This document shows, piece after piece, positions 1 to 7,596 of a stretch of 64,000 nt of DNA. The position numbers were made by a program, and so were the translations under genes. The notes under the pieces are model-generated. The model had not been told where the DNA came from, did not search any database, and was given only the letters and a program-made list of their open reading frames with translations. The stretch is taken from NCBI RefSeq assembly GCF_014898095.1, contig NZ_CP062946.1:3485388-3549387 (forward strand), written 5' to 3'. The DNA is from Thalassotalea sp. LPB0316 (lineage in GTDB: Bacteria > Pseudomonadota > Gammaproteobacteria > Enterobacterales > Alteromonadaceae). Each line of letters begins with the position of its first letter. Positions within the stretch are counted from its first letter, which is position 1.

Positions 1-1023
1 GACTTAGACATGATCATTTTCAAACGCGGCGATAACGTTGTCCTTGAAAACTCTCGTACTTACTTCCGCACAGTATGGGCAGAGACAACGCTTAAAATGC
101 AATCTTTACGCGACAACTCACAATGCGCGCAAGAAGAGTTCGATGTTAAATTCGATACCGAAGATCCGGGCTTAAACGCTGAATTAACCTTCGACATTAA
201 CGAAGATATCGTCGCTGATTTGATTGCCAAAGACGCTGAAAATGAAACTAACCCACGCGTTGCCATTTTACGTGAGCAAGGTGTTAACTCTCACGTAGAA
301 ATGGCAGCAGCTTTTGACCGCGCTGGCTTTATCGCGATTGATGTTCACATGTCAGACATTTTAGAAGGTCGTGCCGATTTAGCTAACTTCCAAGGCTTAG
401 TGGCTTGTGGTGGTTTCTCATACGGTGACGTATTAGGCGCGGGTGAAGGTTGGGCGAAATCAATCTTATTTAACCCGAAAGCCCGTGAAATGTTCAAGAC
501 GTTCTTTGAACGAGAAGAAACATTCTCATTGGGTGTGTGTAACGGTTGTCAGATGCTTTCTAACTTAAAAGAGATCATTCCTGGCTCTGAGCACTGGCCG
601 CGTTTTGTACAAAACGAATCAGAGCGTTTTGAAGCGCGTTTCTCTTTAGTGGAAATTACTGACAGTCCATCTATCTTCTTCAAAGATATGGCTGGGTCAC
701 GCATGCCAATCGCCGTTTCTCACGGTGAAGGTCGCACAGAATTTGCCAACGATGAAGCGATTGATGCCGCGAACAACTCAGGTACCGTTTCGATGCGTTA
801 CGTAAATAACTACGGTGACGTAACTGAGACTTACCCTGCTAACCCGAACGGCTCGCCAGATGGTATCACGGCATTAACAACAACTGACGGTCGTGTCACT
901 ATTATGATGCCACACCCCGAACGTGTATTCCGTACAGTTGCCAACTCATGGCACCCTGATTCATGGAGTGAGGATTCACCGTGGGTTCGCATGTTCCGCA
1001 ATGCACGTAAGTTTATTGGCTAA
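1..1023 (+). CDS. purL: Phosphoribosylformylglycinamidine synthase, C-terminal part
   Basis: This is the 3' end of a large-form PurL; the start lies before the window. The enzyme converts FGAR, glutamine and ATP to FGAM in de novo purine synthesis in the cytoplasm. The visible 340 residues contain the end of the synthetase region and the whole glutaminase domain. The domain opens with [16 protein letters not shown] and carries the nucleophile-elbow cysteine in GVCNGCQM and the catalytic His/Glu in MMPHPERVF. Residue-for-residue similarity to the known E. coli protein is very high. The frame is open from base 1, so the first ATG seen (base 10) is internal. The gene ends just before a hairpin that probably terminates it. 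Confidence 0.97.
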   Translation, partial: DLDMIIFKRGDNVVLENSRTYFRTVWAETTLKMQSLRDNSQCAQEEFDVKFDTEDPGLNAELTFDINEDIVADLIAKDAENETNPRVAILREQGVNSHVEMAAAFDRAGFIAIDVHMSDILEGRADLANFQGLVACGGFSYGDVLGAGEGWAKSILFNPKAREMFKTFFEREETFSLGVCNGCQMLSNLKEIIPGSEHWPRFVQNESERFEARFSLVEITDSPSIFFKDMAGSRMPIAVSHGEGRTEFANDEAIDAANNSGTVSMRYVNNYGDVTETYPANPNGSPDGITALTTTDGRVTIMMPHPERVFRTVANSWHPDSWSEDSPWVRMFRNARKFIG

Positions 1024-1050
1024 TAACCACAACTTATAAAAACAAAAATA

Positions 1051-1085
1051 GGGGGTCAGAGTCATTTTACTCTGACCCCCTTTTT
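1051..1085 (+). terminator. GGGGTCAGAGT inverted repeat acting as terminator of purL
   Basis: Two 12-base arms (GGGGGTCAGAGT and its complement) flank a 6-base loop and are followed by TTTTT, which fits an intrinsic terminator. The same core recurs behind four other genes in the window, so this is also a dispersed repeat. A degenerate half copy (GACTCTGACCTG) follows near 1119-1130. Confidence 0.75.
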
Positions 1086-1174
1086 ATTTTGGGTTTTGTG
1101 TGGGTGCAGTATCAATTGACTCTGACCTGATAGAGAAATAAGCTAAACAAAAACTAATCAGGAAGAATAATAAA

Positions 1175-1849
1175 ATGCAAGAGCACGACAGTTATCCATT
1201 AACCGACTTTATTGTCTATCCCGAAGATGAAATGTTAGCGCGATCAAAAGCGTTTTTAGCTGATATGAAGCGTCGCCATTCAATACGCAGTTTTAGCGAC
1301 AAGCCAGTAGCCAAAGAAATCATTGAAAACTGTATCCAAACGGCCGGCAGAGCGCCAAGTGGAGCGAATCATCAGCCTTGGCATTTTGTTGCTATCTCAG
1401 ATCCTGAAATTAAGAAACAAGTGCGAGAGCAAGCTGAATTGCACGAAAGAGGATTTTACGAAGGTCGCGCGGGCGAAGAGTGGTTAGACGCATTAAAACC
1501 ACTTGGTACCGATGCGCAAAAACCTTATTTGGAAAATGCCCCTTGGCTTATTGCTATTTTTAGTCAGAAAAAAGGCGGGATCCACGCCGATGACAAAAAC
1601 ACCAATTACTATGTGCATGAATCCGTTGGTATCGCTACCGGCTTTTTGATCTCAGCGCTTCACAACGCAGGCCTAGCGACACTTACTCATACACCCAAGC
1701 CAATGTCTTTTTTAAATAAAATTTGTCAGCGAGGAGATAACGAACGCGCTTATATGCTATTGATTGCCGGTTATCCAAACGACGACGCGACCATTCCCCA
1801 CCATTCAACAGTGAAAAAGTCGCTAGATCAAATCGCTACTTTCAAATAA
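1175..1849 (+). CDS. Nitroreductase-family flavoprotein, iodotyrosine deiodinase-like
   Basis: This 224-residue protein belongs to the FMN-dependent nitroreductase superfamily: RRHSIRSF near residues 33-40 and the PSGANHQPW segment near 61-69 are typical of FMN binding. It aligns best with iodotyrosine deiodinase (IYD), which reductively removes halogens from halotyrosines. The lid residues that bind substrate in human IYD (Glu157, Tyr161, Lys182) correspond by motif and spacing to Glu91, Tyr95 and Lys116 here, with the conserved segment ending KPYLENAP. There is no signal peptide or membrane anchor, so it should be cytosolic. A GGAAG ribosome site at 1161 supports this start. The gene stands alone, with no clue to substrate from its neighbours. 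An ordinary nitroreductase role cannot be excluded. Confidence 0.85.
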   Translation: MQEHDSYPLTDFIVYPEDEMLARSKAFLADMKRRHSIRSFSDKPVAKEIIENCIQTAGRAPSGANHQPWHFVAISDPEIKKQVREQAELHERGFYEGRAGEEWLDALKPLGTDAQKPYLENAPWLIAIFSQKKGGIHADDKNTNYYVHESVGIATGFLISALHNAGLATLTHTPKPMSFLNKICQRGDNERAYMLLIAGYPNDDATIPHHSTVKKSLDQIATFK

Positions 1850-1917
1850 TGCACAAGAATACATGGTTTATTGTGTATTTTAGTGATTTGACATCACTTG
1901 ATCTTTACCGTAATCAG

Positions 1918-2145
1918 CTAACTCATATCTAGCTCGATATCGGTACAACCTAAAGCGCAATGTACAGCGCCGACTTTATCTTTGTTTGGCGCCGAAAAAA
2001 CTATCGGTTTATTGCAAGTAGGACACAGCACTTTTTTACCGGCTAACACTTGCTTGATGAGGTTTCGTTGTTTGAAAAATGAATCTTTCGACGCTTTTTC
2101 AATAGCTTTAAGGCTTGCTGCATCAATCACGATATTACCTATCAC
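1918..2145 (-). CDS. Small cysteine-rich, probably zinc-binding protein
   Basis: I do not recognise this protein of about 75 residues. It has a charged helical N-terminal half (KAIEKASKDSFFKQRN) and a C-terminal CPTC pair followed by an HCALGC segment, a spacing that suggests a zinc ribbon or knuckle. The longest frame begins at 2178 and would overlap the upstream gene by 37 bases. A GTG at 2145 overlaps that gene's TGA stop as GTGA, the usual layout of translational coupling, so I prefer it. It is very likely co-transcribed with the RraB-family gene. Function unknown. Confidence 0.6.
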   Translation of the reverse strand: MIGNIVIDAASLKAIEKASKDSFFKQRNLIKQVLAGKKVLCPTCNKPIVFSAPNKDKVGAVHCALGCTDIELDMS

Positions 2146-2498
2146 TCGCTTAATAACTGTAACACTTGGGTATACCAACCATCAAAAACACCAGCGAATT
2201 CTGCACTGTTTTCTTGTAATAGCTGAGTATAGCCATCAATATTTTCAATCGATAATGGCATGCTTGGATATGCCGTAATTTCCCAAGGGTGACTATCACT
2301 GCCATTGTAAGGGGAAAAAGACAGTTTTTGATTGTTTTCCAGCAGTAAACGTCCAAAGTTAAGTGCCTGCTGTTCTTGCTCAAAAATAACAGAAAACTCC
2401 ACTTCGTACGGTTGGCCAAGGTCAACACCCGCCTCTACCAGTGACCACAATAAATCCCCTGTTTCATTGTCAGGGTAAACTGCTAAATCTCTTTCCAT
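2142..2498 (-). CDS. RraB-family protein (RNase E inhibitor-like)
   Basis: This acidic 118-residue protein resembles the RraB/DUF1260 family (Pfam RraB), whose E. coli member binds RNase E and modulates mRNA decay. The family-like features are the N-terminal NETGDLLWSLVEAGVDLG, a central stretch of alternating hydrophobic residues (YEVEFSVIFEQEQQALNFG), and a C-terminal FDGWYTQV that parallels the YDGW segment of RraB. It has no signal peptide or membrane segment. It lies upstream of, and overlaps by four bases, the small Cys-rich gene. Whether it really targets RNase E is inference; the family assignment is fairly sure. Confidence 0.72.
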   Translation of the reverse strand: MERDLAVYPDNETGDLLWSLVEAGVDLGQPYEVEFSVIFEQEQQALNFGRLLLENNQKLSFSPYNGSDSHPWEITAYPSMPLSIENIDGYTQLLQENSAEFAGVFDGWYTQVLQLLSE

Positions 2499-2572
2499 TA
2501 ATCTGCCAAATATTCAATAGGTAAATTTATTCGTTATGATAACAAGATAGGTTAAAATGCCCAACGAATTAT

Positions 2573-3451
2573 ATGAGTTATGCAGCTGAGTTGAACTTGG
2601 AAAAATTTGAATTACACCTTGCCATTGACCACGTTAACAGTCATGCGCTTGACCTGCTAAAAGCCCATAGCCAGTTGTCTGTTAGCCAAATAAAGTCAGC
2701 CGTTGCTAAAGGCGCACTATGGCTTGAAAAAGGTAAGTCGACAAAGCGCTTTAGGCGAGTAAAGAAACCGCTCGATATTGGCGATACCTTACATTTCTAT
2801 TACGACGAAAGCGTCCTTAACCAAACGGTTTTGCCTGCAACCTTACTTGCTGACTATCGCGATTACAGTATTTGGTATAAGCCTTGTGGCATGCTATCAC
2901 AGGGCTCAAAATGGAGTGAACATACCACTATCACGCGTTTCGCCGCCGAACATTTCAATCATCAACGACCCGTGTTTTTGGTCCATAGGTTAGATAGATC
3001 AGCTCAAGGTATTATCGTTATTGCTCATACAAAATCAGCTACTCGCGAGTTAGCTAAGCTGTTTGAGCACCATCAATTGACCAAGATTTATCACGCCATT
3101 TGCCATCACAAGACGTTAACCACTCAACGCCAAGTCATTGAACAACCGATAGACGGCAAAGCAGCTAAATCAACTGTTGAGATGTTAAAGCGTGATGAAC
3201 ACAAAGATTTGACTCAAGTAGTGGTACTTATAGAAACAGGTAGAAAGCACCAGATCAGAAAACACTTAGCCAGTATTGGCATGCCCATAGTCGGCGATCG
3301 ACTCCACGGTATCGCAACGAGCGATAGCCCTTTCGATTTACAATTATGTGCAGTCCATTTGAGCTTTATTTGCCCACTCACGCAACAGTCAATATCGATT
3401 GATTTACCCGAAAAGTTATCGCCAAATCTAGCAAATTTGTCATGCTTATAA
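2573..3451 (+). CDS. RluA-family RNA pseudouridine synthase
   Basis: This enzyme isomerises specific uridines of rRNA or tRNA to pseudouridine. The N-terminal 80 residues look like a small S4-like RNA-binding part (SQIKSAVAKGALWLEKGK). The catalytic core follows, with WYKPCGML near residue 101 and the signature VHRLDRSAQGIIVIA, where Asp141 is the expected catalytic aspartate. The RKHQIRKHL segment near 243 is the usual second family motif. At 292 residues it is near the lower end for the RluA/RluC/RluD group, and I cannot say which position it modifies. The start has no strong ribosome site. It converges on the dapA-like gene with a shared hairpin between them. Confidence 0.88.
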   Translation: MSYAAELNLEKFELHLAIDHVNSHALDLLKAHSQLSVSQIKSAVAKGALWLEKGKSTKRFRRVKKPLDIGDTLHFYYDESVLNQTVLPATLLADYRDYSIWYKPCGMLSQGSKWSEHTTITRFAAEHFNHQRPVFLVHRLDRSAQGIIVIAHTKSATRELAKLFEHHQLTKIYHAICHHKTLTTQRQVIEQPIDGKAAKSTVEMLKRDEHKDLTQVVVLIETGRKHQIRKHLASIGMPIVGDRLHGIATSDSPFDLQLCAVHLSFICPLTQQSISIDLPEKLSPNLANLSCL

Positions 3452-3457
3452 GAAATA

Positions 3458-3483
3458 GAAAACCCGCTTAAAGCGGGTTTTCT
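3458..3483. terminator. Bidirectional intrinsic terminator
   Basis: The hairpin AACCCGCTTAAAGCGGGTT is flanked by an A-run on the left and a T-run on the right. It lies between two convergent genes (pseudouridine synthase and dapA-like), so it can stop transcription from both sides. Confidence 0.85.
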
Positions 3484-3524
3484 CAATCGGTTCTAGTTGA
3501 GCGAGCTCAGTTAATCTGAGCGAC

Positions 3525-4436
3525 TTAAGCTAGGTAGGTAAAATCACTGTCTTCGAGTACGTTAAGCTCATCACCAACTAACTCGTTTTGATCAAATGCA
3601 GATAATAATTCAACACCTTGCTTGCGCTGCTCAGCAGACAAAGCTACGTATGGCAGTCTAAAGATCGGTGCAACAGCACCGGTCATCGCCAATGCGGTAT
3701 TAATTGAAATGGGGTTAGGCTCACAGAATAACCATGAAATAAGCGGCTGCATTTTTTTGTTTAGCTCACTCGCTTGGCTATCATCCATCAATTTACGCAT
3801 CAAGCTCGGTGCGATATTTGCCGTAACCGACATAACACCGTGAGAATTTGCCTTGTGGCGACCTTCAAACGCTTCATCATCGTTGCCCGACCAACAAGCA
3901 ATACCTTGAGCTTCGTAAGCGGCAATTCTCTCGTTACCTGCACACTCTTTCATGCCGATAAAGTTTGGATGATCAGCAATTTGTGCAATCATTTCAGGGG
4001 TGACGTCTTGCCCTGTTCGACCTGGTACGTTGTAAATAAATAACGGGCCCAATGGTAACACTTTCTTAAAGTGTTCAATCACACCTTGCTCTGATGTTCT
4101 GCCATAGTAAGGGTTGATTTGCAGTGCCGCATCCATACCACTTGCAAAACCATATTCAGTCGCTTTAATCGCTTCACGCGTATTATTACTACCTGTGTTA
4201 CCTATGATGATCAAACGATCACCAAATTTGTTAGCGCTATGGGCTATCAGCATTAAGTGCTCTTCCCAGTTCATCAACTGGCCTTCACCCGTAGTACCAC
4301 CAACAATAATACCTTCTACACCACCAGCAATAAGCTGTTCAACTAGTTGATCATAAGTTGCAAGATCGATCTCACCATCACGGTTATACGGTGTTTTAAT
4401 CGCCGTGATTAAACTTGCTGCTTTTAAGCGCTTCAT
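3525..4436 (-). CDS. dapA: 4-hydroxy-tetrahydrodipicolinate synthase, plant-type
   Basis: This 303-residue TIM-barrel lyase condenses pyruvate with aspartate semialdehyde, the first committed step to lysine and diaminopimelate. Lys163 (GMKECAGN) is the expected Schiff-base lysine, with Thr48/Thr49, Tyr111 and Tyr135, and Arg140 in IYNVPGRTG for substrate. The sequence follows plant chloroplast enzymes much more closely than E. coli DapA: VGGTTGEGQLM, GNTGSN, CWSGNDD and SWLFCEPNPI all have near-identical plant counterparts. Trp57, His60 and Glu88 match the plant lysine-feedback site, so allosteric inhibition by lysine is expected. No transit peptide is present. It stands apart from other lysine genes and ends at a shared terminator. 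A function as another DapA-family aldolase is possible but less likely. Confidence 0.88.
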   Translation of the reverse strand: MKRLKAASLITAIKTPYNRDGEIDLATYDQLVEQLIAGGVEGIIVGGTTGEGQLMNWEEHLMLIAHSANKFGDRLIIIGNTGSNNTREAIKATEYGFASGMDAALQINPYYGRTSEQGVIEHFKKVLPLGPLFIYNVPGRTGQDVTPEMIAQIADHPNFIGMKECAGNERIAAYEAQGIACWSGNDDEAFEGRHKANSHGVMSVTANIAPSLMRKLMDDSQASELNKKMQPLISWLFCEPNPISINTALAMTGAVAPIFRLPYVALSAEQRKQGVELLSAFDQNELVGDELNVLEDSDFTYLA

Positions 4437-4457
4437 TTTTTTCTCATTATATAGTTA

Positions 4458-4850
4458 TTAACACATACCGACGCTCGGACTTAACCGTCGTAATACATAT
4501 TCTTCTTGTGTCTCAACGTGCTGATAGACAAACACATGGCTATCGAGCCTTGTCACGTGGTAGGCATGATAATTGTTTTCGTCATTAAGATCAGCTGCAA
4601 AATGTTCATTTTCGATAAATTCACTTTTAGTTATTGTAAAGTGAACATTACCCACTAAGCCCCAATCACCATACTCAATAGCTTCCTCGATCAATTCGCC
4701 TGCCTTATTTTGTCTAACAAAGCGAAATTCAAAACTGCCATCGGCTGACAAATGAGCAAATTCGCTTAAACTATCACCTTGCTCATTCGTTGCGGTGGAA
4801 AACCAGTCGCCAACGAGTAGAGCTCGATTGTATGGCTTGTTTAATCCCAT
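4458..4850 (-). CDS. Hypothetical protein, beta-rich (lipocalin-like pattern)
   Basis: I do not recognise this 130-residue protein. It opens with VGDWFSTAT and continues with alternating strands (SFEFRFVRQ, YGDWGLVGNVHFTIT, VFVYQHVETQEEYVLRRL) that resemble a small lipocalin-like or calycin barrel with two GDW turns. It has no signal peptide. Its start overlaps the last 10 bases of the upstream periplasmic-binding-protein gene, so the two are probably translated as one operon. Role unknown. Confidence 0.6.
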   Translation of the reverse strand: MGLNKPYNRALLVGDWFSTATNEQGDSLSEFAHLSADGSFEFRFVRQNKAGELIEEAIEYGDWGLVGNVHFTITKSEFIENEHFAADLNDENNYHAYHVTRLDSHVFVYQHVETQEEYVLRRLSPSVGMC

Positions 4851-5608
4851 TCTTCTTTGATCTCATATTTCTTTTTAAGCCGCTCGATTAAACTGCGTTC
4901 ACGTTTAATAAAGGCGTTAAACTCGTTGATTATCTCAGGGTGATTAATCGTTGATAAGTGAAAAGTATATTGCTCGTGAAATATATTTTCTGCCAGTACA
5001 ATTTCACCTTGTTTGTTCATTTCTTTCAATTGGTGTCGAATCACATTGCTATCAATATTGGTGGCCTGGACATTACTCATTAACAAATGACGAATAATAC
5101 TAACGGGTGAAGCTTCTTCGTGCAGTGTTACTTGCCCTTGTGCAATAGGCTCAAGCCAAAGCGTCGGATAAAAGTCTCGTATCGTCATTAACGAATTAAT
5201 TTGCGACTTTTTTATATTGGCATTTTGTTTCAGGACATATGTCCCGGCCATCAGTGTGAGTACCGGCTCGCTGTAGGTTAAATTGAGTGTTTTACCACCA
5301 TCAGCGCGCCAACGTTGATTATCAGGAAATTTGAAATCGATATTGTGGTCAATAAACCACTTATCAAATCGCCTAATCGGCAGCGGGACAAATCGGTAGC
5401 GATATTGCTTGTCCTCAAAAAACGCCGTTAGAATATCTCGAGCAAAGCTCGGGTGTTTAACGCCACTTGCGCTAAAATGAAACAACGGGTAATAATTGAC
5501 GTCTTCAACGCCTATTACATATTCCGGTGTATCTTGCGCATTCACACTGAAATTTACCCACAAGGTAAAAAGACAACAGTATGTTAGAGATGTGCACAGT
5601 CTCAACAT
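4841..5608 (-). CDS. Periplasmic solute-binding-like protein (SBP family 3)
   Basis: This 255-residue protein starts with a cleavable signal peptide (hydrophobic segment ending SVNA, then QDTPEYVIGVEDVNYYP). The remainder looks like a type II periplasmic binding fold of the bacterial SBP_bac_3 group: a first lobe with ARDILTAFF, and a second with SEPVLTLMAGTYVLK. No ABC permease is adjacent, so it may be a free-standing sensor or ligand-binding protein, as is common in Alteromonadales. The ligand is unknown. It is transcribed away from cinA, with about 145 bases between them. Confidence 0.7.
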   Translation of the reverse strand: MLRLCTSLTYCCLFTLWVNFSVNAQDTPEYVIGVEDVNYYPLFHFSASGVKHPSFARDILTAFFEDKQYRYRFVPLPIRRFDKWFIDHNIDFKFPDNQRWRADGGKTLNLTYSEPVLTLMAGTYVLKQNANIKKSQINSLMTIRDFYPTLWLEPIAQGQVTLHEEASPVSIIRHLLMSNVQATNIDSNVIRHQLKEMNKQGEIVLAENIFHEQYTFHLSTINHPEIINEFNAFIKRERSLIERLKKKYEIKEEWD

Positions 5609-5753
5609 TCAAAAGCCTAGTGTATTAATTGACAATGAAAGTTAGTCTAACACCAGACTTTAGCTATCGGCAAAAACTATCTAATTAACTTGAATTTTTC
5701 TGGGTTTTTGTTTGTTGATCACCTAAAGTAGCCAAAAAAACATGAGGCAAATA

Positions 5754-7048
5754 ATGAGTAGATTAAACGTACAGTTATTAATGACCGGCAATGAATTAAT
5801 GTCTGGTGATATCGTAGATAGCAATTCAGCATTTATCGCCAGTGAACTAAAGCTACTTGGCGTATTTGTTAATCGTATGGTCACTGTTGCCGATGATTTA
5901 TCTTCCCTTGTTAACGAGATAACCAACATCAGCCAGCAAAGCGACATCCTCATTATTAATGGTGGATTAGGACCAACAACCGATGATCTTACCGCACAAG
6001 CATTAGCAGAGGCTGCCAACCTTCCTATTACTGAGCACCCTGTAGCGCTTGCTCACTTGTCCCAATGGTGTGAACAACGCAATGCAAAACTGTCTAAGGC
6101 TAACTTAAAGCAAGCGATGCTGCCGCAAAACTGTGACATCGTCGCCAACAGTATCGGCTCTGCTGTCGGCTTTTCATTAACGCTAAACGACTGTTTAATT
6201 ATTTGTACACCAGGCGTCCCCAAAGAGCTCAAGTTAATGACACGCCAAGAAATATTACCCACTATTAACAAATTAATTGGTCAAACTGAGCAGCTTTTTA
6301 CCCATCGCATGCAAGTTTTTGGCTATGGTGAGTCGGCGCTACAACAACTACTTAGCGATAAACTACCCGACTGGCCAAGTGAATTAGACATCGGCTTTCG
6401 CGCATCAATGCCATTATTAGAGCTAAAAGTTACCTATCAGCAAAATTACCCAGATCAGGAACGAAAATACTGGCTCACCAAGCTCGAAGATTTATTGGCC
6501 GAACATATTATCCATCACATTATCGACAAACCAACGTCTCTAGCTAATGAAGTAAATAAAGCTTTACAGAAACATCAGTTAACCCTAACCACTGCAGAGT
6601 CGTGCACTGGAGGGTTAATTGCAAGCCAACTAACCCAAATAGCCGGTGCGTCAGGGAGTTTTCACGCCGGGTTTGTCACTTATTCGAATGACATCAAAGA
6701 AAAAGTGTTGGGCGTGAGTCAATCGACTTTAGCGCAATGGGGGCTGTTAGTGAGCAAACGGTTATTGAAATGGCGCAAGGTGCGCTCAAGCTATCCGGCT
6801 CTAACCTTGCCATTGCCGTCTCAGGCATTGCTGGCCCTTCTGGCGGCACAGCAGACAAGCCTGTAGGCACCGTTTGGATCGCTTGGGGAAGTACTGAAAA
6901 TATAAATACAGTGCAATGCATAGTGCCAGGCAACCGCTGGTATTTTCAACATGCCGTTAGTGCCATTTGCCTTGATTTAATCAGAAGATTTATCTTAAAT
7001 ATTAACAGTACACCGCGATATTTAATCGATCGCGCTGTCACAAAATAG
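5754..7048 (+). pseudogene. cinA: CinA-family protein, broken by one frameshift
   Basis: The first part encodes the MoCF-biosynthesis-like domain of CinA (LLMTGNELMSGDIVDSNSAF, then NGGLGPTTDDLTAQA), and the C-terminal part the nicotinamide-nucleotide amidase domain (TTAESCTGGLIASQL). At the G-run 6739-6743 the frame is lost. The protein then continues in another frame as GAVSEQTVIEMAQGA and AVSGIAGPSGG, which are canonical CinA motifs. Adding one G (six instead of five) restores a full protein of about 431 residues. As read, the product would end at 6866 after an aberrant tail. GAGG at 5744 sits six bases before ATG 5754, so I prefer that start to ATG 5742. It is either a true inactivating mutation or a base-call error in a homopolymer. 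Confidence 0.85.
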
Positions 7049-7242
7049 CCACGCAGGCTATAGCGAAAGGCAACGAATGTGGCACTTTTTTTTACCAACG
7101 CAGACGAAATGTCATTGCTTAACACTTGAATTATTTATATATTCATAAAGTTATGTAAGCCCAATGTGTTAATGTGTTGTAACAAACCGAGCTTTATTCA
7201 AATGTTAACCACGGCTAAAAAGAACTATCTTGGAGCACTATT

Positions 7243-7569
7243 TTGTTAGATAAAAACTTTATCACGAGTGGTCGAAATACCATTATTCACAAAATCAGAA
7301 AAATTGATTTAATTATTGTAAACGGCGCTCACCAACCGGTTATTGTTACTTATAATGGTTTAGCGCCATATAACGGTGTGATCCCTAGAAAAAAATCAGA
7401 AGCCAAAAAAGCCTATCAAGAAGTTATTGATTTAACGTCTATTGATATTTTCGGGGAAGAAAAGAAACTTGTTTTCGTGCAAGCGCTCGACAATAAAGAG
7501 TACAAAATTGATTACACCAAGGAAGATACACCTGTTTTTATAAAGATCCATCAAGAAAACTATATCTAA
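7243..7569 (+). CDS. Hypothetical protein upstream of FapA
   Basis: This 108-residue protein begins at a TTG, with a good GGAG ribosome site seven bases ahead (7232-7235). I do not recognise it. It is basic near the N-terminus (TIIHKIRKIDLIIVNG) with beta-strand-like stretches (HQPVIVTYNG, KKLVFVQAL). No signal peptide or membrane helix is seen. It lies 27 bases before the FapA gene on the same strand, so the two are likely one operon and it may act with FapA. Confidence 0.6.
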   Translation: MLDKNFITSGRNTIIHKIRKIDLIIVNGAHQPVIVTYNGLAPYNGVIPRKKSEAKKAYQEVIDLTSIDIFGEEKKLVFVQALDNKEYKIDYTKEDTPVFIKIHQENYI

Positions 7570-7596
7570 AATGCTAGGTCGGTAGAGGCTAAGTAA

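Noticed and set aside
1982..2278. 98-codon frame on the plus strand
   Set aside because: It is antisense to the RraB-family gene and its small partner, with no ribosome site and no recognisable motif.
7049..7242. Possible RNA gene or riboswitch between cinA and the FapA operon
   Set aside because: I saw no conserved fold, tRNA-like structure or known motif; it is probably just a promoter region.
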